DNA of 64,000 bases from Candidatus Tenderia electrophaga (GTDB lineage: Bacteria; Pseudomonadota; Gammaproteobacteria; Tenderiales; Tenderiaceae), in contig CP013099.1 in the NCBI GenBank assembly GCA_001447805.1, positions 1,364,001 through 1,428,000 on the forward strand, given 5' to 3'. The notes under the pieces are model-generated. The model saw only the letters and a list, made by a program, of their open reading frames with translations, was not told the origin of the DNA and did not search any database. Below are positions 9,064 to 16,692 of the stretch, piece after piece. The stretch's first letter is position 1, and every line of letters starts with the position of its first letter. The position numbers and the translations under genes are program-made.

Positions 9064-10371
9064 ATGTCTCTGAAACGCGTGTTTTGCGCGGCCGTGTCCG
9101 TCTGTCTGGCACTGCCCGCGTGGGCGGTCACCGCGCCCGCTACGAAAACGACGCCGTTATCGATCGCCGCCGGCCCGGCAGCGCAGATCGATCCGGCGTT
9201 GCAGATCTTCATACAGCAGGTGTGGGCCGAAAGTCCGGCGCTGCAAAAGGCCCAGGCCGAACTCGAAGCGGCCCGCGCCCATGCCGCCGGTGCCGACAAA
9301 CCGTTGCACAATCCGGTGCTGGAACTGGAGACCGAGCGCACGGAGATCAACACCACCACCGTCGGCGTGAGTCAGACCCTTGACTGGAGCGATAAGCGTG
9401 ACGCCGCAAGCCGCATCGCCGCGCGCGAAGTGGAGGCGGCGCAGGCACAACGCGACCAGGCCCGGCAACGGGTTGCGATCGACGCATTGAATGCCCTGGC
9501 CGATTACTACAGCGCCGGCGAGATGCAGGCCCTGGCGCTGCGGCGCAGCCAGTTGATGAAGGGGTTTATCGACGTGATCGACAAACGCCAGGCGGCGGGC
9601 GACGTGACGGCGTTGGAAGCCAATTTGGCCCAGGTCGCCTACAGCGAGGCGTTGATGGCGCAGGCCAACAGCGAAAGCGCGTTGGCCGAAGCCGAAGCGG
9701 CATTGCAGGCCGCCAGCGGCCTGGCGCCGCCGCAATGGCCCGGCCTGCCGGACAGGCTGTCGCCGCCGCCCGAACAGGCCGACATCGCACAGCTTGATGC
9801 GCTGCCCGAACTGGTGGCGCTGAAAAAGCGTCTGCAGGCCGCCACGGCGCGCATCGACTTGGCGCGGCGCGAGGGGCGCATCGACCCTACTGTCGGTTTG
9901 CGCGCCGGGCGCGAAGACTCCGAAACCCTGCTGGGCGTGACGCTGGAGATCCCCCTGTTTGTGCGCAACAACTTTCAATCCGGGGTGCGTGCCGCCGGCC
10001 GCAATGCCGCCGCCGAAGAGCAGGCCTATCGTCAGGCGCATCGCCTCGCCGTCGGCCGACTCCGGGCCGCCCTGGGCCGCTACCACCACACCAGTCGCGC
10101 TTGGCGTGCCTGGGTCAGCACCGGCTTGCAGGCCCATCGCGAGCAGGCGGCGCTATTGGAACGCATGTGGCGCGCCGGCGAGTTGAGCGCCACCGATTTT
10201 CTGGTGCAGGCCAAGCAGAACATCGACACCCAGGTCAGCGCCACCCGGTTGAAGGGTGAAGTGTGGCAGGCCTTTTTCGAATGGCTGGACGCCACCGGCC
10301 AAGTGGAACAGTGGCTGGGGCTTACACCTGAGTCAGCCAGCCGGACAAACACTTTTGGAGCACAACAATGA
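9064..10371 (+). CDS. Outer-membrane efflux protein, TolC/CzcC-like
   Basis: This is the outer-membrane channel subunit of a tripartite heavy-metal RND pump. A signal peptide (MSLKRVFCAAVSVCLALPAWA) is followed by two repeats rich in Ala, Gln and Glu helices typical of the OEP family, including PVLELETERTEINTTTVGVSQTLDW and FLVQAKQNIDTQVSATRL. GAAGG at about 9048-9052 can serve ATG 9064 or a TTG at 9055; I prefer ATG. The length of about 435 residues is normal. The stop overlaps the next ATG by 4 bp, showing translational coupling. Confidence 0.88.
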   Translation: MSLKRVFCAAVSVCLALPAWAVTAPATKTTPLSIAAGPAAQIDPALQIFIQQVWAESPALQKAQAELEAARAHAAGADKPLHNPVLELETERTEINTTTVGVSQTLDWSDKRDAASRIAAREVEAAQAQRDQARQRVAIDALNALADYYSAGEMQALALRRSQLMKGFIDVIDKRQAAGDVTALEANLAQVAYSEALMAQANSESALAEAEAALQAASGLAPPQWPGLPDRLSPPPEQADIAQLDALPELVALKKRLQAATARIDLARREGRIDPTVGLRAGREDSETLLGVTLEIPLFVRNNFQSGVRAAGRNAAAEEQAYRQAHRLAVGRLRAALGRYHHTSRAWRAWVSTGLQAHREQAALLERMWRAGELSATDFLVQAKQNIDTQVSATRLKGEVWQAFFEWLDATGQVEQWLGLTPESASRTNTFGAQQ

Positions 10372-11645
10372 AACCGATTTTTTTACTGATTATGTTGGCC
10401 TTTTGCGCACCTGCCGCATTTGCCCAGATGGACAATCACAATCACGATCACGAAGCCGAAGCGGCCTCGGGGCACGACGAAGCAGAGCATGAAGCCGAAG
10501 CGGCCTCGGAGCACGACGAAGCAGAGCATGAAGCCGAGGCGGCCTCGGGGCACGATGAAGCAGAGCACGAAGCGCATGGTGACCATGGTGAAGACCAGCA
10601 CGATGCACACGGCGAGGAGGAGGCACAACACGCCCAACTCGACGCCGCACAGCGCACCACTGCCGCGATCACCACGGTAACGGCACAGCGACAAGCACTG
10701 CCGCAATTGATCACCGCCCCGGGCGAGGCGGTGGTCAACCGCTATCGCACCAGTGTGGTCACGCCGCGGGTCGATGCCCAGGTCGTCAAACGGCACGTGC
10801 AGCTCGGCGATCATGTCGATGCCGGCCAGGCGCTGGTCACCTTGAGCAGCGTGGCCATGGCCACAGCCCAGGGGGCTTTGTTGGAGGCGGATACCGAATT
10901 GCGCCGGGTGAAACAGCTGGGGCGCGACGTGGTGTCGGAAAAGCGTTTCGTCACCGCCCAGGTGGCCTACCAACAGGCGCGTGCCCAAGTCGGCGCCTAC
11001 GGCATGAGCGATCGCCAGATCGACGCGTTGATTCGCCAGGGCGATGCCGCCCGGGCCGACGGCCGCTTTCAACTGCTGGCGCCGCAAGCCGGTACCGTTA
11101 TCAACGACCCGTTCGTTATCGGCCAGATCGTGGCACCGGGCTATGAATTGTTGCGTATCACCGATGAATCACGCATCTGGGTGGAGGCGCGCTTACCGGT
11201 CAATGAAGCGGAGTGGATTATGAAAGACGTTGCCGCCATTGTCACCGTGGGCGACACCCAGCTCAACGGCAAAGTGGTGCAGCTACACCATCAACTGGAC
11301 GACACCACCCGCACCCGCGCGGTACACATCGAGGTGGCCAATCCCGACCACCGTTTGCACCCCGGTCAGTTTGTGAACGTGGTCATTGAAGGCAAAGCGC
11401 AGCAGGCACAACAAGGCATCGTGGTGCCGAAGGCGGCCGTCATGCGCAGCAAAGACGGCGATTGGCAGGTGTTCGTCGAGACCGCACCCGGGCGTTTTGA
11501 AGCCAAAGAGGTGGCACTGCTGCGCACGGCGGGCGAGCGGGTCATGATCGACGGCATCGCGCCAGGCACCACCGTCGTCGCCCGAGGGGCCTTCTTCGTG
11601 CAATCCGAAATCGCCAAGGGCGGTTTTGAAATCCACAATCACTGA
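10368..11645 (+). CDS. Periplasmic membrane-fusion protein of a heavy-metal RND pump (CzcB/CusB-like)
   Basis: This adaptor links the RND pump to the outer-membrane channel. A signal peptide ends near residue 19. Residues 22-90 form a His/Asp/Glu-rich segment including three tandem 13-residue repeats (EAEAASGHDEAEH). The adaptor core then follows: a barrel-sandwich segment around VVTPRVDAQVVKRHVQLGDHV, a helical hairpin and a beta-barrel with RTRAVHIEVANPDHRLHPGQFVNV. A His-rich N-terminus suggests periplasmic metal capture before export (inference). It starts 4 bp inside the upstream gene. Confidence 0.88.
   Translation: MKPIFLLIMLAFCAPAAFAQMDNHNHDHEAEAASGHDEAEHEAEAASEHDEAEHEAEAASGHDEAEHEAHGDHGEDQHDAHGEEEAQHAQLDAAQRTTAAITTVTAQRQALPQLITAPGEAVVNRYRTSVVTPRVDAQVVKRHVQLGDHVDAGQALVTLSSVAMATAQGALLEADTELRRVKQLGRDVVSEKRFVTAQVAYQQARAQVGAYGMSDRQIDALIRQGDAARADGRFQLLAPQAGTVINDPFVIGQIVAPGYELLRITDESRIWVEARLPVNEAEWIMKDVAAIVTVGDTQLNGKVVQLHHQLDDTTRTRAVHIEVANPDHRLHPGQFVNVVIEGKAQQAQQGIVVPKAAVMRSKDGDWQVFVETAPGRFEAKEVALLRTAGERVMIDGIAPGTTVVARGAFFVQSEIAKGGFEIHNH
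10452..10568 (+). repeat. Three 39-bp tandem repeats encoding a His/Glu-rich segment
   Basis: Three consecutive 39-bp units encode EAEAASGHDEAEH, EAEAASEHDEAEH and EAEAASGHDEAEH. Units are almost identical at DNA level, so the number of units could change by slippage without breaking the frame. Confidence 0.9.
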
Positions 11646-11657
11646 GGTGTGTGAACG

Positions 11658-14600
11658 ATGCTGAATAGACTCATAGACCTCGGCGTGCAAAACCGCCTGC
11701 TGGTAGTGCTGGCCCTGCTCGCCACCCTGGTGGGCGCGGTGCTGGTACTGCCCAAACTCAATCTCGACGCCTTTCCCGATGTCACCAACGTTCAGGTGCA
11801 GATCAACACCGAGGCGCGCGGCCTGGCGGCGGAAGAGGTGGAGCAACTCATCACCTTTCCCATCGAGGCGGTGATGTATGCCCTGCCCGATGTGGAAGAG
11901 GTGCGCTCCATCTCCAAGACCGGCCTGTCGGTCATCACCGTGGTGTTCGAAGAGGGCACCGATATCTACTTCGCCCGTCAGTTGGTGTTCGAACGTTTGC
12001 AGGCCGCGCGCGAGGAGATCCCCGCCGGCATCGGCACCCCCGAAATGGGGCCCAACAGTTCGGGGCTGGGGCAGGTGTTCCAGTATGTACTGGAGGCCGA
12101 GAGCGGTTCGCAATATGATGCCACCGCCCTGCGCAGCCTCAATGACTGGGTGGTGAAACTGATGCTGATGCCGGTGGAAGGGGTGACCGAGGTACTCTCC
12201 TTCGGCGGTGAGGTACGTCAGTATCAGGTGCAGCTCCAACCGCAACAGCTATTGGCCCATGGCCTGGATGCCCACGATGTGGCCGACGCCATCGAGGCCA
12301 ACAACCGCAACGCCGGCGGCTGGTATCTGGATCGCGGTGAGGAGCAGTTGGTGATCCGCGGCGTGGGTTGGGTGCGCAGCGGCGCGGCCGGCTTGCGCGA
12401 CATCGGCAACGTACCGCTGAAAACGGTCGACGGCACGGCGGTGCGCGTCGCCGATGTGGCCACGGTTGAATTCGGCCCCGAGATCCGCCAGGGCGCGGTC
12501 ACCATGACCCGCCGCGCCGCCGACGGCAATCCGGAACCCATGGGTGAAGTGGTCGCCGGCGTGGTGCTCAAACGCATGGGGGCCAACACCCAGGCCACCA
12601 TCGAAGGTATCAAACAGCGCCTGCCCGCCATTCAACAGGCCCTGCCCGACGGCGTCAAACTGGACGCCTTCTACGATCAGTCCGACCTGGTGAACAAGGC
12701 AGTCAACACAGTCAGCAAGGCATTGCTGGAAGCGTTTGTGTTGATCGTGATTATTTTGATGCTGTTTCTGCTCAATCTGCGCGCCACTTTGTTGGTATTG
12801 ATCTCGGTGCCCGTCTCCATCCTGCTGGCCTTGATGGTGATGGCGCAGTGGGGGGTGTCCGCCAACCTCATGTCGCTGGGTGGGCTGACCATCGCCATCG
12901 GCATGATGGTGGACGGCTCGGTGGTGATGATGGAGCACATCTTCCGCCACCTCACCACGCCGGATCGTGAGCATCACGCCCAGGCGCAGCAATTGGCCGC
13001 GGGTGAGGCACACCCGTATAACGCCGCCCAGGATCGCCACGGCATCGCCCTGCGCATCCGGCAGGCGGCGCGCGAAGTGGGGCGGCCGGTGTTCTTCGCG
13101 GTGATGATTATCATCATCGTCTTCGCACCGTTGTTCACCCTTGAAGGGGTGGAGGGCAAACTGTTTCAGCCCATGGCGATCTCGATCGTGCTGGCCATGC
13201 TCGCCTCGCTGCTGGTGGCCTTGATCGTGGTGCCGGCGCTGGCCACCTATCTGTTCAAAACCGGCGTGCGTGAGCGCCGCAATCTGCTGATGGAAAAGCT
13301 GGAGGCGCTTTACCGTCGTGCCCTGAACGGGGCGCTGAAGATGCGCGCCCTGGTGATCGGCACGGCGCTGGCGCTGTTCGTCGGTGCTTTGGCACTGGTG
13401 CCGTTTCTGGGCACGGAGTTCGTACCGGAGCTGGAAGAGGGTACGCTCAACATCCGTGTCACCCTGGCGCCGTCGGCCAGTCTCGATACTTCGCTCAAGG
13501 TGGCGCAGAAACTGGAGCAGCGTTTGATGACCATTCCCGAAGTCACCTACGCCTCCAGCCGTGTCGGTCGCGCCGAACTGGGCGGTGACCCGGAGCCGGT
13601 CTCCAATATCGAAATCTATGTCGGTCTGAAACCGACCGGGCAGTGGCGCAGCGCTGAAACGCGTGAAGGTTTGCAGGCGTTGATGGAGCAGAAGATGTCG
13701 GTCCACCCCGGTCTGCTGTTCACCTTCTCCCAACCCATCGCCACCCGTGTCGATGAACTGCTCTCGGGTGTCAAGGCGCAACTGGCCGTCAAACTGTTCG
13801 GCCCGGAGCTGGAGCAACTGGCCGACTACGGCAAACGCATCGAAGCGCTGGTGCGTGAGGTGGACGGCACCCGCGACGTGGAGATGGAACAAATCGCCGG
13901 AGAATCCCAACTGGTGGTACGTCCCGACCGCGACCGGTTGGCGCGTTACGGCATCCCGGTGGCCCAAGTGATGGAGGTGGTGGAGGATGCCATCGGCGGT
14001 CGTCAGGCCGGGCAAGTCATCAAGGGCAACGAACGTTACGACATCTATGTGCGTCTGGCCCAACAGCACCGTGACAGTGTGGAGGCGCTACGCGCCCTGA
14101 TACTGCAGGCCGCCGACGGCGCCTGGGTACGACTGGGTGATGTGGCCAGTGTGGGCATTGAATCGGGCCCGCCGCAGATTCGCCGCGACGACGTGCAGCG
14201 CCGGGTGGTGATCCAGTCCAATGTCGAAGGGCGCGACATGGGCGGCCTGGTGGCCGAGTTGCGCCAACGCATCGATCGCGAAATCGAGCTGCCGCCGGGC
14301 TACAGCGTGGTCTTCGGCGGTCAGTTCGAAAACCAACAGCGCGCCCAGGCGCGCCTGATGATCGTGGTGCCGTTGTCGCTGGGGTTGATCTTCCTGCTGC
14401 TCTATTTTGCTTTCAACTCCGTCGGCCAGGCGCTGTTGATTATGCTCAACGTGCCGCTGGCGTTGATCGGCGGCATTGCTGCCTTGTTTGTTTCCGGACA
14501 ATACCTCTCGGTACCCGGCTCCATCGGCTTTATCGCCCTGTTCGGCGTTGCCGTGCTCAACGGCGTGGTGATGGTCAATGCCATCAATCAACGGCTGGCG

Positions 14601-14858
14601 GGCGGCAGTGACCCACGCAATGCCGTGTTCGAAGGCGCTCTGTCACGGCTGCGGCCGGTGCTCATGACCGCCTCCATCGCGGCATTAGGGCTTATTCCCA
14701 TGCTGTTGGCCAGCGGCGTGGGCTCGGAGGTGCAACGCCCCCTGGCCACGGTGGTGGTCGGCGGACTGTTGTCCTCGACACTGCTGACTTTGTTCGTGCT
14801 GCCCGTGCTCTATGCCGTTTTTTCGCGCGCTGTCACGTCATCTTCCAACGACAAATAA
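11658..14858 (+). CDS. Heavy-metal efflux RND transporter (CzcA/CusA family)
   Basis: This 1066-residue inner-membrane pump has the full RND layout: TM1, a large periplasmic domain, TM2-7, a second periplasmic domain and TM8-12. In TM4 the motif is LTIAIGMMVDGSVVMMEH (about residues 407-424): the proton-relay Asp of VDG and the following Glu are kept, but the first Asp of the CzcA DFG motif is Ala, as in CusA-type pumps. Residues 433-468 form an extra His-containing cytoplasmic insert. The metal cannot be assigned safely; Zn/Co/Cd or Ni are possible given the neighbouring CDF genes, Cu/Ag given the TM4 motif. Confidence 0.9.
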   Translation: MLNRLIDLGVQNRLLVVLALLATLVGAVLVLPKLNLDAFPDVTNVQVQINTEARGLAAEEVEQLITFPIEAVMYALPDVEEVRSISKTGLSVITVVFEEGTDIYFARQLVFERLQAAREEIPAGIGTPEMGPNSSGLGQVFQYVLEAESGSQYDATALRSLNDWVVKLMLMPVEGVTEVLSFGGEVRQYQVQLQPQQLLAHGLDAHDVADAIEANNRNAGGWYLDRGEEQLVIRGVGWVRSGAAGLRDIGNVPLKTVDGTAVRVADVATVEFGPEIRQGAVTMTRRAADGNPEPMGEVVAGVVLKRMGANTQATIEGIKQRLPAIQQALPDGVKLDAFYDQSDLVNKAVNTVSKALLEAFVLIVIILMLFLLNLRATLLVLISVPVSILLALMVMAQWGVSANLMSLGGLTIAIGMMVDGSVVMMEHIFRHLTTPDREHHAQAQQLAAGEAHPYNAAQDRHGIALRIRQAAREVGRPVFFAVMIIIIVFAPLFTLEGVEGKLFQPMAISIVLAMLASLLVALIVVPALATYLFKTGVRERRNLLMEKLEALYRRALNGALKMRALVIGTALALFVGALALVPFLGTEFVPELEEGTLNIRVTLAPSASLDTSLKVAQKLEQRLMTIPEVTYASSRVGRAELGGDPEPVSNIEIYVGLKPTGQWRSAETREGLQALMEQKMSVHPGLLFTFSQPIATRVDELLSGVKAQLAVKLFGPELEQLADYGKRIEALVREVDGTRDVEMEQIAGESQLVVRPDRDRLARYGIPVAQVMEVVEDAIGGRQAGQVIKGNERYDIYVRLAQQHRDSVEALRALILQAADGAWVRLGDVASVGIESGPPQIRRDDVQRRVVIQSNVEGRDMGGLVAELRQRIDREIELPPGYSVVFGGQFENQQRAQARLMIVVPLSLGLIFLLLYFAFNSVGQALLIMLNVPLALIGGIAALFVSGQYLSVPGSIGFIALFGVAVLNGVVMVNAINQRLAGGSDPRNAVFEGALSRLRPVLMTASIAALGLIPMLLASGVGSEVQRPLATVVVGGLLSSTLLTLFVLPVLYAVFSRAVTSSSNDK

Positions 14859-14874
14859 TTGCAGGAGATTTATC

Positions 14875-15229
14875 ATGAACACACGTTTGATCATGTTGGG
14901 CCTGCACGGTGGTGCTCCTCGGCATGCCGATCACCGGCATGGGCCAAGCACCCGTGCCAGTCACTGGTGTGACCATCGAAATCGAGGGCTCTCTGCTGGC
15001 GGTGCCGGAGGACATCCAGCTGCGGCGCACCGATCAGGTCATTGAGGTAACGGGCAAACTTAATCGTAGGCGGCACAACAACCAAGGCCTACGCGGCCAC
15101 GTGGATGTGGAACTGGTGGTTGAAGCCGGTCGGATGATGAAGAGCGAAAGCGTGGCGATTCCACGTTCGCTCGTGTCCGCCAAGCATGATCATTTTCGGG
15201 AGTTCAGCGTCATGCTGCCGTTGCTGTAA
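14875..15229 (+). pseudogene. Small exported protein with a frameshift in its signal peptide
   Basis: AGGAG at 14863-14867 is ideally placed for ATG 14875, which opens MNTRLIMLGL, the start of a signal peptide. That frame then runs into unrelated residues. The +1 frame from about 14909 reads VLLGMPITGMGQAPVPVTGV, the natural second half of a signal peptide, and continues for about 100 residues to 15229. One base therefore appears lost or gained between about 14900 and 14912. The mature part includes IEIEGSLLAVPEDIQLRRTDQVIEVTGKL and lacks a recognised domain. It lies between the RND pump and a CDF exporter. Either a true pseudogene or a sequencing error. Confidence 0.7.
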
Positions 15230-15303
15230 TCGCAGCATTACAGCGCGCGCGTGCGACACAGTATGGGCTCCTAAGACCACAAGTAGAGCCGTGAGGGTTA
15301 GCT

Positions 15304-16188
15304 ATGGGGCATATACATCAGCATGACACCGAGGCCATGGGCGACCGTCGGCTGCTGGCGGCCATCGCCGCGAATATGCTGTTGACCCTGGCCCAGGTCG
15401 TCGGTGGTATCCTCTCCGGCAGTCTCGCCCTGATCGCCGATGCCCTGCACAACTTCAGCGATGCCGCGGCCCTGCTGATCGCCTGGGTGGCGCGCAGGAT
15501 CGGCAGGCAACCCGCCGACCATTTGAAGACCTTCGGCTACAAGCGCGCCGAGCTGATCGCCGCTCTGATCAATCTGGTGGTGTTGGTGGTCATCGGCCTC
15601 TATCTGGTCTACCAGGCCCTGTGGCGCGTGTTCGAACCCCAGGTTATCCAGGGCTGGACAGTGGTGATCGTGGCCGGCATCGCCCTGGCCGTCGATGTCG
15701 TCACCGCCATGCTCACCTATCGCCTGTCGAAACAGAGCATGAACGTGCGCGCCGCCTTCCTCCATAACGTCTCCGACGCTCTGGCCTCGGTGGGGGTGAT
15801 CGTCGCCGGCACCCTGATTCTGCTCTACGATTGGTACTGGACCGACACTGTGCTCACCCTGGTCATCGCCGGATACGTGCTCTATCAGGCCTTTACCCTG
15901 CTGCCCAAGACCATTCACATCCTGATGCAGGGCACGCCGGAAGGCATCTCCATCGATGAGGTGATCAAGGCCATGGAGCAGGTGGACAAGGTATTGAACG
16001 TCCACCATGTGCATCTATGGCAAGTGGACGAACACCGCAACAGTGTCGAGGCCCACGTGGTGATCGCCGATTTTGCCGATACCGAAACCGTCAAGGCCGC
16101 CCTGAAACAGGAACTGGAACAACGCTTCGCCATCGCCCACTCGACGCTGGAGTTCGAGGTCGAGCATTGTGGCTTTGGGCGTTGTTGA
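15304..16188 (+). CDS. czcD: Cation diffusion facilitator, CzcD/ZitB-like
   Basis: CDF proteins export Zn2+ and related divalent metals from cytoplasm to periplasm in exchange for protons. This 294-residue protein has six TM helices with the paired metal-site motifs DALHNFSD (about residues 50-57) and HNVSD (about residues 155-159), and a C-terminal ferredoxin-like cytoplasmic domain from about residue 210 (VHHVHLWQVDEHRNSVEAHVVI). The N-terminus HIHQHD is His-rich. HxxxD pairs in both TM2 and TM5 indicate a Zn-CDF. It follows the efflux operon and likely pre-loads the periplasm for that pump. Confidence 0.9.
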   Translation: MGHIHQHDTEAMGDRRLLAAIAANMLLTLAQVVGGILSGSLALIADALHNFSDAAALLIAWVARRIGRQPADHLKTFGYKRAELIAALINLVVLVVIGLYLVYQALWRVFEPQVIQGWTVVIVAGIALAVDVVTAMLTYRLSKQSMNVRAAFLHNVSDALASVGVIVAGTLILLYDWYWTDTVLTLVIAGYVLYQAFTLLPKTIHILMQGTPEGISIDEVIKAMEQVDKVLNVHHVHLWQVDEHRNSVEAHVVIADFADTETVKAALKQELEQRFAIAHSTLEFEVEHCGFGRC

Positions 16189-16224
16189 GGGGGCGCGGGT
16201 TATGCCCATAAGGCGCAAATGCTA

Positions 16225-16344
16225 AGTGCAGCGCACCCCAATACGTCCAGCCGGCGAGGCAACGCCATGCGCCTGGACAGGGTATATTCCCCGCCCAACA
16301 GCTTAGGCGTTTCCGCGCCGGCCAATGTTCGCTTGCGCTGCACT
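16225..16344. repeat. Widely spaced inverted repeat between czcD and the CDF fragment
   Basis: A perfect 11-bp inverted pair, AGTGCAGCGCA at 16225-16235 and TGCGCTGCACT at 16334-16344, brackets about 98 bp. Similar outer segments (cataaggcgc near 16207 and cttatggcgc near 16353) extend the symmetry imperfectly. It lies between convergent genes; it may be the ends of a small non-coding element or a terminator region. Confidence 0.5.
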
Positions 16345-16353
16345 CACCCCAAC

Positions 16354-16608
16354 TTATGGCGCACGTTTGAATAGCGGCAGGGCGTCCGTGTTGACGCTGC
16401 TGATGGGGACCTGATGAATCACCACATCGGCGCTGGGAACCGCCTCCTTGATCTTGCGCTCCACCTCGTCGGCAATGGCGTAGGCCTTCACCAGGGGCAG
16501 ATTGTCGTCCAGCTCCAGATGCATCTGGATGATCAGTTCGCGCTTGTCCTGCGGCAGTTCATGATCGAGCAGGTCGGTCTTGTAGTGCAGGGCGTCGGCG
16601 CGCGACAA
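16354..16608 (-). pseudogene. Decayed fragment of a FieF-like CDF transporter
   Basis: The 84-residue reading frame matches three separate pieces of the intact FieF-like protein encoded at 21332-22255: ADALHYKTDLL, DHELP-to-LIIQ, and MHLELDD to the C-terminus. Two internal segments are missing, 141 bp and 78 bp compared with the intact gene, both multiples of three, and each missing segment is bounded in the intact copy by a short direct repeat (gagcaggtcg and atctggat). The first 180 or so residues are absent. No ribosome site precedes the TTG at 16608. It most likely is a remnant of a CDF duplication. Confidence 0.85.
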
Positions 16609-16610
16609 GC

Positions 16611-16627
16611 TGCGACATTATGTCGCA
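16611..16627. promoter_or_regulatory. Perfect 17-bp palindromic operator candidate
   Basis: TGCGACATTATGTCGCA is a perfect 8-bp inverted repeat around a single central base, immediately upstream of the candidate -35 element of the receptor operon. Position and symmetry fit a dimeric repressor site. The regulator is not identified in this window; Zur- or Fur-type control would suit a metal-receptor operon, but the sequence is not a textbook box for either. Confidence 0.6.
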
Positions 16628-16654
16628 TTGTCTGCCGCGCGCCCCGTCGATAAT
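16628..16654 (+). promoter_or_regulatory. Candidate promoter of the TonB-receptor operon
   Basis: TTGTCT (16628-16633) and GATAAT (16649-16654) with a 15-bp spacer lie 39 bp before the receptor ATG. The palindrome at 16611-16627 abuts the -35 box. Confidence 0.4.
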
Positions 16655-16692
16655 CTTCTTTTCTCACAGAAAAATAATAAGCGGGAGAATGA

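Noticed and set aside
12249-14069. A 606-codon minus-strand frame opposite the RND pump gene
   Set aside because: Extremely His/Gln-rich shadow of the pump codons, with no start signal.
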